Of a DNA stretch of 64,000 nucleotides, positions 37,661-49,323 are shown piece after piece (the first letter of the stretch is position 1; the number at the start of each line of letters is the position of its first letter). The DNA is taken from the NCBI GenBank assembly GCA_907164885.2, contig OU015495.1, positions 105,485,545-105,549,544 on the forward strand. Direction: 5' to 3'. A model generated the notes under the pieces. It worked only from the letters and a program-made list of their open reading frames with translations, searched no databases and was not told the DNA's origin. Source of the DNA: Dolomedes plantarius (Eukaryota > Arthropoda > Arachnida > Araneae > Dolomedidae). Both the position numbers and the translations under genes were made by a program.

Positions 37661-38086
37661 TTAAAAGCGCTTGTGTACTAACCCTATTGGATTCGCTCAC
37701 CTCAATGTTAACCTATTGAGAAAATGTGTCCAAGTATTGCCGACTTGGATTGAAAGATTTTTTTTAATTGTACTCCGTAAAAGAAAAAGAAATTTTACAC
37801 CTTGGAGCATTTTTCATTAAAAGAAATGCAAATAATATTTTTAAATTTAAATTATTCGGGGGAAAATCTGGTGTAGTGTGTTTTAAACGCTTCTAAATTC
37901 CTTTGGTGGACAAAAATTTCTAAAATGAATCCTGTTACATGGGGCAGAAAAATTCAGGCTATTTGAAAATACCCTTTTTATTGGATTATCAGAATTTATG
38001 TAGATGCAAATAGTAGACACATTTTCTCCATAGGTTAACATTGAGGTGACCGAATCCAGTAGGGTTAGTACACAGCAGCTTTAATA
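37661..38086. repeat. inverted repeat, ~70-bp arms around 285 bp
   Basis: The left arm (37661-37730) contains GTGTACTAACCCTATTGGAT and CACCTCAATGTTAACCTAT. The right arm (38016-38086) is its complement with roughly ten mismatches. No TA or other target duplication is obvious. It may be an old foldback or MITE. Confidence 0.75.
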
Positions 38087-38604
38087 GCTTCTATCCGTTT
38101 TGATAAATAGTATGCAGTAATAAAGCTCGTGCTTTATCAGTCAGCGCAGTTGGTGCAATATTTTACAATAACGTTGAAAATATGCATTGTAAAAATACGC
38201 TACGATAAAAAAATAATAATGAAATTAAGCTGTTTTTGAATACAGTAAATACATAACTTTAATCACAAGACATTTACAACTTTGTCTTATTTGTTTTTAA
38301 ACTTATTTGTTTCGAAGTAAATTTTGTCATAACATTAACTGCCGTACCAATAAATGTCACTATAAAAATATAATTGTTGGCAGAGAGAGTAACTGAATGA
38401 AACAGACATCGCACTACTAAAACAGACATCGCAAGTCTTAAAATGTAAATATGCTTTACTTTTTTTAACTGAATCACAGTAGAATATTTTGAAATAGTTA
38501 TTGCTTAAGACGTTTAGAAACTCAAATTTAGGACATAACTTAATTTTCGGGTAGAAGCCTATTAAGGACATTAGGCTCCCTTGAAAATTTATGTAAACTG
38601 ATTG
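38087..38604. other. nothing recognised
   Basis: No supported gene. The motif AAACAGACATCGCA occurs twice in direct orientation at 38400-38432. Confidence 0.5.
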
Positions 38605-38657
38605 CTTTAGACCAGAGTTTCCCAAAGTGTGTTCCGCGTAACCCTGGGGTTCCTTAA

Positions 38658-39604
38658 TTTTTTTTTTATTTATTTATTACGTCGAGGAATTAGTCGGAAA
38701 GACCATTTCCCTGCGTGTGGCCCAATACAAACTAGCCTTAGAATAATAGTTGTCAATAAGTAAAACGTTAGAACTAATGTTGGCTAAAGAAGCACAAACT
38801 GTCAAATGTCTAAAATCCATAGTCTCTCCATTTGAACACAAGGGACAGTCAGGGGTATCCCCCACACCTATTCGGTGGAGGTGTCCTTGTAAATTGTCAT
38901 GTCCATTAAGAGTTCTAAAATTTGCAGCAAAGGTTTGTCTGGGGAGATTCATTGGAACTAGATTCCCTAAAAGAATTTCCCATCTCTTTCCCTTAGCGTC
39001 TTTTTTTCGAGTTTCACATACATAGTTCTTTGTTTCTCTTGTAATTGCGGAAAAAGCATGGCTGCAGCCTTGTTTAGCTAGAGAGTCTGCCCTTTCATTA
39101 CCTGGAATATCACAGTGACTGGGTATCCACTGAAACGTAATTGCCCAACCAGCACTGCTAAGCAGGTTTATTTTTTGTTTTGTCTCCTCTACCCTTCTTG
39201 AATCCGTATTAATAAGAGAGCAGAGGGAATGGATTGCAGACTGTGAATCCACAAGGAGAACTGCATGTCTGTAAGAAGTGGTCAAATCCAGTAAAGAAGA
39301 CAACGCTTGACCAACTGCTTCAATTTCTGCCTCATAGTTTGTAGCACCGAAGCACAAGAACCCTCGAAAACGTTCTTGCAATAATAGCCAGCCCCAGCTG
39401 AAGCGTCCTCCTGGGAATAACCGTCTGTATCAATGTGGAGCCAGGTGTCCATAGGATACCTCGTGGCTATGGTCTTGAGGGCGTAAGCACGAAGAACAGC
39501 AGGGATGGCATCACTCTTTTTTTTCCTGGAAATCGATTTGTAGGCTTGAAGTTGGAAAACCAAGGGTAGGAGGAAAATATCCTTCTAGGCAGAAAGCCTT
39601 CAAA
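38658..39604 (-). pseudogene. R1/I-group LINE 3' fragment with RNase H domain
   Basis: On the minus strand, a frame beginning near 39600 reads AVLRAYALKTIATRYPMDTW and then LHIDTDGYS, the first Asp of RNase H. After a shift near 39360-39380 the next frame gives YEAEIEAVGQAL (Glu), VLLVDSQSAIHSL (Asp), IPSHCDIPGNERADSLAKQG (His and last Asp). A zinc-knuckle-like tail follows, with CPLCSNGETMDFRHLTVCAS. The stop at 38677-38679 is followed at once by an A-rich tail (AATAAATAAAA on the minus strand). The copy is 5' truncated, as usual for LINEs. The reverse transcriptase and endonuclease are missing. The RNase H four-residue set is complete, apart from the frame break. Confidence 0.88.
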
Positions 39605-39619
39605 AAATTTAGGGGTAGG

Positions 39620-39957
39620 GCTCAAGGTGGCCTTGCGGTAACGTACTGGCTTTCGGTTCTGTGGGTGCTCGGATCGAATCCCGGCGCTCGCCGTTAAATG
39701 CCTCCGTGTCTAGACCGGATATGGGCATGTTAAATCCATAGACCGGAAAGTCCTTCTATGAGATCAATGAGGGAGGGAGAGGGTTCGATCCCCAAGATGT
39801 CGCCTCTAGGGGTTGCTCAGTCAAAATTGAGTTGGCAACTATCTAAGATGGACTCCGACCCTTGTGCTTCTATTGAAAACCGGAGCCACACACTTCAGCC
39901 TGTAGCCTAAATGAACCTGATCTGGAACTTCCTACCAGAGGGCCTAAAAAACAACTA
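39620..39957 (+). repeat. SINE-A, full-length copy
   Basis: The tRNA-like head has AAGGTGGCCTTGCGGTAACG (box A) and GGATCGAATCCCGGC (box B) about 45 bases apart. The body contains ATATGGGCATGTTAAATCC, GGACTCCGACCCTTGTG and AACCGGAGCC, and the tail is GGCCTAAAAAACAAC. AAATTTAGGGGT before it and AAATTTGGGGGTT after it look like a ~13-base target duplication in hAT sequence, meaning it entered the hAT element separately from the LINE. Confidence 0.85.
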
Positions 39958-40256
39958 TAAAAATTTGGGGGTTCTGCGAGACTGTCTGATTACCAAACTA
40001 CTTTTGTTCTAAAATTTCGTTTAATATTTTTGTTTTTATAATCACTATTTGTTTTTAGGAAGAATATTTTAAGGATTTTTTGTTTAATTCAGTAAAATCT
40101 AAGTATTCAAATAACATTTGCTTCATTTAATATACAATTTAATTTATAGGAAAGGGTCTATCGATAAAAAAAAATATGTAGAAGGTTTCGTGAACTTACA
40201 AAATTGTTCTGATGGTTCCACGATCAAAAAATAGTTTGGGAAACACTGCTTTAGAC

Positions 40257-40700
40257 TATTGAGTTGATAAAGTCATTAAAAAAGATATTTTGAAAACAAA
40301 GAAAATATTTAAAAGGTGATTTTTTCTAACATTTTAAGTCTTCTGTAGTGACGCTGGGAATTTGTAAAAATGCAAAGTCTACATGAAACGAAATATTTTT
40401 TTACCCATTCACTATTACCCATCAGTAAAATAGAAATCAAATCAAGTCAAATCATAGAACATTACCTAAAGTCGTCAAACCTCAGTTTATTGTAAATTCA
40501 AGAATCGATAATTTTTAAATTTACTTTTTTGTCTTGAGAAAACAAATATCAAATATACATAATAAAGATATTTTAGTCATTATTTTGTCATGTATTTTCC
40601 TTTTTTTAGTTATAAAGAGATTGTCATACCCTGTAATGAGTGAAGAGTACCACTTGTCATTGAAAAACAAAAAAAAGAATTCCTTTTAGCGATATTCAAA
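40257..40700. other. nothing recognised
   Basis: AT-rich sequence between the hAT duplication and a TA tract. Confidence 0.5.
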
Positions 40701-40815
<115 letters not shown>

Positions 40816-42218
40816 TACTCATGGACAAAAAAATTAGCGCACCAAGAAATAATTGCGGGATTGTAACGAAACTTGCAATGAAGGTACATGTCGGTGAGAT
40901 ATGCAAATGATTAGAAATGCAACGTGATTGCGCATTACGTATAGCCGGTAGAGGGCGTTGAACATCGTACTCTGTGGAGTATAAAACAGGTAACCAAAGC
41001 TTGTTTGAGTGTGCTGAATCATTTACAAAGGAAGAGCTGAGATAGACATGCCATTACGCCGTGTTCGAAGCAGTTGTCGCAGTTTGAGAGGGGGAGAATC
41101 GTCGGGATGATGGAAGCTGGGTGGTCAGCTAGGCGAGTAGCTCGTCAATTAGGCCGCTCTGATTGTGTTGTGAGGAGGTGTTGGGACCAGTGGACCCGAG
41201 AGATGTCATGTACACGAAGACCAGGCTCAGGACGCCCTCGACAGACCAGTCGTCGAGAAGACCGCCACATCGTAAGAAATGCACGCGTACAGCCAACTGC
41301 TTCATCGGCCGCCATCCAGGCACAGGTAGCACCTTCACTAGGGGCCTCTGTGTCTTCTCGAACCAAACGAAGGCGTCTGGCTGAAGGACAGTTGGTATCG
41401 CGGCGCCCATTACGTGTGCTGCCCTTGACGCCCACCCATCGACGCCTCCGTTTGGAGTTTTGCCGCGCACGAGGAAACTGGACTGCAGCGGAATGGAACC
41501 AGGTCGTCTTTAGCGACGAATCCAGATTCAATCTCGGCAGTGATGACAATCGTGTTCGTGTGTGGAGAGCCCGTGGTGAACGCTTCAATCCTGCCTCTGC
41601 TGTACAGCAACACATCGCTCCCACAGCTGGTGTGATGGTATGGGGTGCCATTGCCTACAATACACGGTCACCCCTAGTATTGTTCCGTGGCACCATGACA
41701 GTCCAACGGTATGTTCATGAAATCCTGCAACCACATGTGTTGCCACTCATGCAACGGCTCCCAGGAGCCATTTTTCAACAAGACAATGCTCGGCCTCATA
41801 CGGCAAGGGTGTCACAAGACTGTCTCCGCACTGTTACTACCCTTCCTTGGCCTGCCCGATCCCCAGATTTGTCTCCAATCGAGCATATCTGGGATCATTT
41901 GGGACAACGAGTTGGGCATCCCACGAGTTTGAACGAACTAGAGGCAAGGTTACAGCAAATATGGAACGAAATGTCTCAAGACATCATACAGAACTTGTAT
42001 GACTCAATGCCCGATCGTATAGCATCGTGCATTCGCGCTAGAGAGGGTCCAACGGAGTATTAACTCCTCCGTTCTTTTGCCTTTTTCTCTGAAATAAATT
42101 ATCCTTTTTCTTTGATTTTCTTATAATTTACTTATATCAAAGTAGTCATTACGTATGTAAAATTTCGTTTCATTTTGACGACTCCTTCTTGGTGCGCTAA
42201 TTTTTTTGTCCATGAGTG
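40816..42218 (+). mobile_element. nearly intact Tc1-like element, copy 1
   Basis: 1403 bp with ~33-bp inverted ends (CACTCATGGACAAAAAAATT then AGCGCACCAAG; the very first base is T here instead of C) and TA on each side. One transposase gene fills the middle. Copy 2 at 62256-63659 is nearly identical over most of its length, so both are young. The high G+C of the coding part contrasts with the AT-rich flanks. Confidence 0.93.
41074..42063 (+). CDS. Tc1-like transposase, nearly intact, start lost
   Basis: This enzyme cuts and pastes the element by binding its inverted ends. The open frame covers about 330 codons without a stop. In order: helix-turn-helix (GRIVGMMEAGWSARRVARQL), AT-hook-like GRPRQTSRR, second HTH, then VFSDESRFNL (first Asp), IFQQDNARPH (second Asp) and SPDLSPIEHIWD (Glu), with 32 residues between the last two by my count. 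The family start, MPLRRVRRQYKQLS in copy 2, is at 41048 here. A 10-base deletion after CGTTCGAAG, between two AAG copies, puts that ATG out of frame. The first in-frame ATG is 41107, inside the HTH. So catalysis looks preserved but initiation is damaged. Likely inactive unless an alternative start is used. Confidence 0.87.
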   Translation: MSQFERGRIVGMMEAGWSARRVARQLGRSDCVVRRCWDQWTREMSCTRRPGSGRPRQTSRREDRHIVRNARVQPTASSAAIQAQVAPSLGASVSSRTKRRRLAEGQLVSRRPLRVLPLTPTHRRLRLEFCRARGNWTAAEWNQVVFSDESRFNLGSDDNRVRVWRARGERFNPASAVQQHIAPTAGVMVWGAIAYNTRSPLVLFRGTMTVQRYVHEILQPHVLPLMQRLPGAIFQQDNARPHTARVSQDCLRTVTTLPWPARSPDLSPIEHIWDHLGQRVGHPTSLNELEARLQQIWNEMSQDIIQNLYDSMPDRIASCIRAREGPTEY

Positions 42219-42432
<214 letters not shown>

Positions 42433-42436
<4 letters not shown>

Positions 42437-44254
42437 CAAGTTCAGTCTCAAAGTTTTCCCTGTTAGTCTAAATGAATTTGTCACTGCCATTTCAAATATT
42501 GCGGACATTATTCATTCTAAATATAGTGTTAAATGTTAATTCGCCGTCCGGTGGAATTGTCGAATAATATTGATTGGTTATTCATTTCTATTTTGCAATC
42601 CGAATTGGGTCATGTTCAAAATTTCGATCGTGAGAAGCTTAAGATCGGATTATATTAATGACTGAAATAATGAATACACTCTTTTAAACGTACGTTATTA
42701 ATTTGTTTAAATTCCTTTGAAATGTACGTTAAAAGGACGTAGTCATCAATGATGAAATGCATACGACAACTTAAGACCCATTTTCTCTGAGGAATTATAC
42801 TTGCGAAAGTATTCATAATTTCTAGGGCAGTTTTAATGAAAATTCTGAACAAAACAAGATATCTAAGTTTTCGTACACTGAGATTTTTGTGATGTACAGT
42901 GATGTGATTTTTTGAGAAATACAGAGATTATTTTAACCAATAGTTTACCAATAGTTTTTACAAAGCAGGGGGAAAATGTATTGTATTACATATAGAAGTA
43001 TTACATATAATATTACCATCAAATTAATAGTAAAATATTAGCACCCTAATTGGGTGCAGTATTTTACTATGGATTTCATAGTAATTTTAAATTAAATTAC
43101 AGTTTGACCATTTTCACAAAGTACAGAAAGGATAATTACGTAGTGTGTACTAGAAACGTTAATAAATGAAGATAAATTATGTTCAAAGATATTGTTTTGA
43201 TTACTGAAAAATATTGCATTTGTATATAGATTATTTTGCGTCTGATAAAAGACATGACTGTTATGACTCAGTTAACGATTCTCGTTATGATTTTAAGACA
43301 TAAACATGCATTATACCCTTAATTAATTTCTTTCAGAGCTTTTACAGCCTTAAACATTGCGGTTTCTTTAATACTTTTCTCCCGATGAATTGTTAATTTC
43401 TTCGGCTTCGCTTAGACGGATGTCCAGTTTCTCTCTATACAACACTTTCAACCTTTTTACTTCTATATAATGGCTGAAAACTTTAGGATGAAAAAATGCT
43501 AAGAAAGTTTGGATAGTTCTTTCCTAAATTTATCATTTTTAAACGGGAAAGTTGTTAACTGTTTAATTTCTACAAATACTGATTTAGAATACCTGTGTAT
43601 AGTTTTCCCTACAGACAACAAATAAGAATTCTCTGAAAAGAAACTAATAAAAGTGAAATAGTATGAGTTAAAACGTAGAAATAATACTCAAGGAAACATA
43701 TCTCAAGTATTAATAGACTGAAGAGATTAGTTAAAAACTTACAGTGTTCCAAGGAACTTTAGGAGGACTTTATGCGTTAACCTTAAAAATAAAGTGGTAT
43801 AAATGCAATTTTTAAAAACTTTGAGATAAGTGCAGAAAGTTTAAGGTATAAATTCCTTTAGAATCCAAAGGTTATTTCAATACTCCACACATTGCCGAAA
43901 TTACGTAGTGGTTAGTAGGCAATAGTTACTACCATTACTGTTGGCTATGGACTAGTTTTTCTCAAAAATGAGTTGTGTGCACTTACACCATTTAGCTTCT
44001 AATGTCCTCATACAGTATAAATTAGTAAATTTAAATGTACAGATAACGGTTAAAAAAGACAATACAGTGACAAAGATATTATGAAATAATGTGAAACTTA
44101 GGCTATTTTTTTTCAAATATTTTTGCACAAAACCTCTACAATCTAGACAATTTTGATTGATTGTCAGAATATTTTGAAAAAGAAGCATGCATGCTTATTT
44201 TTACTATTTGCTTTGAATATTCTCTAGTTTCGTTTTCTCGCATTATTTTTCTAC

Positions 44255-44261
<7 letters not shown>
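42433..44261. other. no gene; one 42-base hairpin
   Basis: At 43028-43069 TAGTAAAATATTAGCACCC and its near-exact complement flank the centre TAATT. Otherwise AT-rich and unrecognised. Confidence 0.6.

Positions 44262-44306
<45 letters not shown>
44262..44306. repeat. (TA)n microsatellite
   Basis: Pure TA repeat of about 45 bases. Confidence 0.95.
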
Positions 44307-44315
<9 letters not shown>

Positions 44316-46439
44316 ATAATTTCTTGCATCAGAAATACTTCTTTAAAATCATATGCGTAATTATATGTCTGAACACTATGTTTAAATCATACAAAGAAGA
44401 AGAGATAAGTTGCATGTCTTTCCGTTGATTACAACTTTTATTGCTGAAATCTCGAACCTAAGCAACCAGAGGTTGTTATTCAGCTAGCTCCCTTCTCAAA
44501 AATTTCGTAGTGTGATAAAAAAAAGAAATATTTTGACCAACAAATATGCTCAGAAGTGTGACTGCTTTTTTCACATCCCAACTTGAAAATACCACAGTTA
44601 TTTCCAGGGTTGATTATTACGTTTAAGCAGTCAAGAGTAAGTAGATTTCATAGGAAATAAATTTCTAATTGGATATTAATTGGATATATTTCAATATCAT
44701 TCGGCAGAAATTTCTAATTTTTTAATAAATTTGGTACGATTATTGTCTTTAATGCGGATAATTTATTTAAGATAAAATATTTTTAAAGTTATTGTACGAT
44801 TATTGCTATAATTTGCAAAGGACTAAAAACTAGCACCTGAAAATTGGGGTTCTCATGTTCTAAATACATACTTAGGTGAAACAATTAAGAATTCACAATA
44901 ACATTTGTTTTTAAAAATTATTGAACAGCGCATATGTTATTACGATACTATTTTCTATTTAATAAACGGAGTTTTTAAATAACATTTTATCTTCCAATTT
45001 CTTCAAGCACCAATTCTTCAGTAACCTTGCACTTAAAGAAACGACACGACATATGCTATATGGGTAGAATGACAATCGGCTAGTAAACTCGAGTCAAATT
45101 CTTTTTATATCTTATAACTTCAGTGTAACTTTTAGTTTCAAGTGTAACTTTTAGTGTAACTTTTTTTAGTGTACTTCTGTGTTTTTTTAGCTTCTTTTTA
45201 ATCTCTTTTACCTGTAATATAAACTTTTACTATTAAATTAAACGAAACTGACTAGAGTCACATTTGAGAGCGTTCGGAATGAAGTCTCGAGACTTGACAC
45301 GCAAGGAGGAAGTTAGTAAAAATCCGCCAACAGGAGACAGATACTGTATCTCAGCGGATAGTAAAAAGTAATTCTTAATGGTCTAAGTAGATAAAGTGTT
45401 AAAGATCTAACTAAATTAAAAATCATGGTAATCTCTAAGAAATCTGGATTTCAAAAAACAAAACAGACACCATGAACCACCGTAAAATTTTCAATCAACA
45501 AAATATTATTGAGGATATTTCTTTAAAAGTATATTTTCAAGAGTATTATTTTAAAGAGAATAGTTCTTTAAAAGTATAATCAACTTAAAGAACGTTTGAT
45601 TATCTGTGTATCACCAATGAAAGCTATAATAGATGTTTTTCCAAATATACAAACAAATTAATGTTGGCTTTATTCCTTATGCCAATTTTTTCGTCTAGTT
45701 AACCCAATTATCTGAATTCTTTTTCAAAAATAAATTAGTTATGAAGCCTTTGAACTATATCTGTGGCTTGATTCTAAAAGAGCCAATGTCATAATTGTTA
45801 GTTTCGAGGAAAAGGCATTCAAAGATAGTGAACATTTTGAAGACTATATCTTTCTTATCCTACGCGTCACATTATTATTTATACTTGTTCTTTGCTAATG
45901 TACAAAAACATTATTTTTATCATTTTAAAATTTTCATCTGTTACTATTTTATATAAAACATATGCCTTTTGCCGTTTCTGAATCTAAAGTTACTGCATCT
46001 TAAAACCATTTCAGGGGCACCGTTCGCACAGTGCGAACGCCTAAATCTAGTCTTCTTTTCACTTGCATTCAATATATTCCAGATAAATAAGCAGAAAAAT
46101 GTCTAGTGCTGCCATCTGTTATCAATTTAAAGAAGTAAAACATTTTGCAACCTTTAATTGGAAAAATTTCCAACATTTTTTAGGTTAAAAAAAATCGGGA
46201 AAATATCTGCACCATGCAAACGGTGGAGGTTGTTGTCCCTGAAAGGATTAAATGACACTGGCTATTATTATAATGGAAATATAATCTCATTCTGTTTGTT
46301 ATTTAACAACATTGGCCTTTTTAGAATTAAATATTTACTAAAATGGAAACTTTTGGTATAAATAATTTAAAATCTGAGAAAAAATTGAAATCGGTCCTTT
46401 TAGAACCAAACCACCGATATATAAACTTACAAATAGGGC
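44307..46439. other. no gene; short tandem and palindromic motifs
   Basis: AGTGTAACTTTT repeats about three times at 45122-45173. A perfect 19-base palindrome, CGTTCGCAC-A-GTGCGAACG, lies at 46021-46039 and is unusually GC-rich for its surroundings. Confidence 0.55.
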
Positions 46440-47395
46440 CCGCCGCCTCCAGGACGCATGTGATTAGCGTGTCGGTATTTGGTACTGAGGCTCCATTCGA
46501 GTCCCGACAAGAGCCACTGAATGCTCTCGTGTTTAAGTCGGGTATGGGTATCTTAAGGGGTCAGGAACCTTTTAAATGCCAAGAGAACCGACAAACATAT
46601 CCTTATTTTCAATCATCAGTAGCTCGAAAATAATTTATTCAGAAATATCAGAATTGTAAGGTGAGTTATACACTCTTTCTTATTTATAAATATGGCTGTC
46701 AGTTTTAACTAGCTTGAAGAGAAATTTTCAATTGTTTAAAACTTCAACCATTGTTTTTTTTTTTTCATTGTCATGTCATTGCGCACATGATTTCACCAGA
46801 ACAGTTGGCTAGAATACCATGACATTTTATACACGTGAAATATAAACATGCATAATTAAAATAACCGACTATTATGTCATTCCTATTATAAAAATTATAA
46901 TTAGAGTAAAATTTATGAAATTTTTTTTGAAATTTTATAAATTTCAAAAAAAAATTCTAATGAAGAACTAAGAGTTTTGATTTCAAAGTTGGTCATTTAA
47001 AAGATGTATTATATAATATGATTTTCAAACTAAAATAAATGTGTATATTCATTAATATACAGATTTAATTCTGCGAGCAGTGATATAACATTGAAAAAAT
47101 CAATGGTTGAAATTTTTTTAAAAATTTAAAAATTACCTTCAAGCTAAAAAACAGTTTAGAACCATAGTTATAAAGAAGAAAGTATGTTTAACTTCTAGTA
47201 AAATTTTCATAATCCTGAATAAATTATTTTCGTAACTACTGATGATTGAAAATAGGGATATGTTTGTCGAGTCTCTTAGCTTTTAAAGGGTACCTGACCA
47301 CTTAATCTGCAGACCAGGAAGTCCCTCCGTCATGTTTGTTAGGTTACGAGCCCCCCCCCCTCCCCTCCTCAGATGTCACCCCTGATGGTGCATTC
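46440..47395 (+). repeat. SINE-A copy split by a foldback element
   Basis: The 5' part (46440-46556) has the box-B-like CATTCGAGTCCCGACAAGAG and the body motif GGGTATGGGTATCTTAA. The 3' part resumes at 47302 with TTAATCTGCAGACCAGGAAG, then GATGTCACCCCTGATGGTGC at 47372-47391, in the order of the intact copy at 39620-39957. A C-rich expansion lies between those motifs (47350-47366). The end of the SINE after 47395 is not recognisable. Confidence 0.72.
46557..47301. mobile_element. foldback element, TTAA target duplication
   Basis: TTAA flanks both ends (46553-46556 and 47302-47305). The left arm starts GGGGTCAGGAACCTTTTAAA. The right arm, inverted, reads GTGGTCAGGTACCCTTTAAA, and pairing continues through ATTTTCAATCATCAGTAG and, further in, AACTTCAACCATTG. 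The centre (46921-46954) is itself a palindrome of T8GAAATT and its complement. The whole 745 bp can fold back. TTAA suggests a piggyBac-type MITE, but the ends lack the CCC start, so the superfamily is uncertain. Confidence 0.8.
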
Positions 47396-47700
47396 ACATT
47401 CGACAGAGCTCTCTCCCCGACTCTCCTGTCAACATTAGTTACGGTAACATTAGACACGGTATTTAGAACCACCCCCATTCCAATGAACACGTGTCTTCCA
47501 GATATTCCCCCATTTAGAACCCCCCCATTCAAGCCGCCAAAGACTTCGTGTTGCTTGATCTAGTGTGACCCGCCCCCACTGTCACCATTTGACCCCCGGG
47601 ACCTCGAGTTCGCCTTTGATGCAATGCTCACGGACCGCCAGAGCGAGCGATCCGACGCAGAGAACAGAGTACAGAAGACATAAATCACTGGAATAGGCAG
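47396..47700 (+). other. GC-rich block with unassigned open frame
   Basis: Downstream of the SINE remnant a C-rich, CpG-containing block keeps one frame open except for a single TAG (47561-47563). It reads ALSPTLLSTLVTVTLDTVFR before the stop and FDPRDLEFAFDAMLTDRQSE after it, ending at a TAA near 47682. I recognise no protein. It may be a decayed exon, a captured gene fragment or non-coding CpG-rich DNA. The upstream end of this frame is SINE-derived, which argues against a simple exon there. Confidence 0.15.
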
Positions 47701-47916
47701 AGATCGCTGTGCAAGTCTGTACGCGCTATGAGGATGCTTGGTCTAAACTTTGTGGCACTCACATACGTAGTAATGTTGGATTGTCAAATTAACTCCCAAA
47801 ATGAAAAAGGCCAACAAATTCGCGATATATGGGCGAATGTGCCCGGACAAGTCCGTGCCACATTAGAAAAATAAAAAATAAAAATAAACTCAGAAACATT
47901 CTCAGTGCAACATTTT

Positions 47917-47920
<4 letters not shown>

Positions 47921-48011
<91 letters not shown>

Positions 48012-48781
48012 CAGTTCCGTAACTGGCTGACTGACTGACTGACTGACATATAACGCACAGACCAAACCGCTGGACCTAAAGGGCTGAAATTTTGTATGGC
48101 GATTCTTCTTATAGTGTAGGGGGCAATAAGAGAGATTTTTGAAAAATTCTTCTTAGATTTTTTAAAATTAAATTTTTAAGCTGTTTTTGTAACATTCTTT
48201 AAAGTTTGCATTTAAAATAATAAACTGAGGGTTATAAAATTTATATCATGAGAGAGATCATAAAAAATCCTTTAAAATGAAATCTTTTCCGAATCTTTAC
48301 CTGCATTTTCTAATTTTTGGTGAATTTTTAAAGATTAATTTTTAGAATTTAATTTATTAAATGCTGATCACGTGGTTTATTTTCTTTTCTTGATACTTTT
48401 AACTAATTTTGCGTCACGTGCATAACAACGAAATAGACAAAAAAAAATTTTCTTCCTAATGCGGCAGACGATTGGACATTATCCAAAAAAATATTAAAAT
48501 AGAGTAAAATAAATGTTCCTAAAACTGTACTATATTCTTTAGTATAATCTATTAGATTTAATTTGAACATTTTCTTCTACATTATTTTGTCTATAAAAAT
48601 ATCCGTTACGATTTTTTTATAAATATATTTTTTCTTTTTATTTACATCAATTGCATACATTGATCGTTCTATTTATTATATATATATATATATATATATA
48701 TTAATTAATTTTTTGGGGGGCATTAATGACCATTGTTTTTAATTTGAATGTTCCGGTAGCGAAGTACGGGTTTTCAGCTAG
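47921..48781 (+). mobile_element. non-autonomous Helitron, copy E
   Basis: The 5' TA run has grown to about 90 bases (47921-48010) and leads into ACAGTTCCGTAACTGGCTG. Internal blocks match copy B, with an extra TA tract at 48677-48700. The 3' end reads GGTAGCGAAGTACGGGTTTT and CAGCTAG before T. Confidence 0.83.
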
Positions 48782-49323
48782 TCTAAAGTAAAAAACATGC
48801 TTCCCCGATATTCCAACGATGCAGTGATCTGCAGATATTTCATTAAATGCTTTTTTAACAAAAATTATAATTTTTTCCGAGGATAATAAACTCCCCAAAT
48901 GGGTGCAGCCTACGCTTTCATTACATTATCCTCCAAATATATTGAGACAATTTTTATTTAACTGATTGCTTGCTGCGTTTCGAAATAAAAACGTTATCGT
49001 AGCAGAAATTTTTCGTCGCGTCCACACTATTGCTTTTTTTATATTCGTGTCACTTATTTCTGTTTACAAAAATGCAGAACGTTAAGCTGTCTCGATATTT
49101 TTAATTCCCTCGTGTAGCATATTCAAAGACAATTTTCCATTCGCGAAGCATATTCTTTATCATATTTTCCCCCTTTTTGTGAGGGTGTATATTTTAAATC
49201 ATAATGAATCCAAAAATTCATCGGTTTCAAAATACAGACACATGATCAATGCGTCTGCTGTCTGCATATAAACACATGAAATTTGTTTCAAGTGAAGGTG
49301 CACTTTCAATATATATATGTCTA
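48782..49323. other. nothing recognised
   Basis: No supported gene or repeat. Confidence 0.5.

Larger units (their letters stand above)
38613..40248. mobile_element. hAT-type element with perfect 8-bp target duplication
   Basis: The left end CAGAGTTTCCCAAAGTGTG and right end (complement CAGTGTTTCCCAAACTATT) are hAT-like inverted ends. Both are flanked by the identical octamer CTTTAGAC (38605-38612 and 40249-40256), the 8-bp duplication typical of hAT. Without the LINE (38658-~39604) and SINE (39620-39957) inside, the element would be only about 350 bp, so it is a MITE. The segments GGAACCC-like GTAACCCTGGGGTTCC on the left and TTTGGGGGTTCTGCGAGAC on the right also resemble hAT-MITE consensus. 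Confidence 0.88.

Noticed and set aside
41129..41651. Antisense frames of 113 and 168 codons over the Tc1 transposase
   Set aside because: They are the complement of a conserved transposase. The GC-rich coding strand opens the opposite frames by chance, and copy 2 shows the same effect at 62579-63055.
46343..46633. 96-codon frame across a SINE
   Set aside because: It runs through the SINE head and into the foldback arm, so it has no independent coding evidence.
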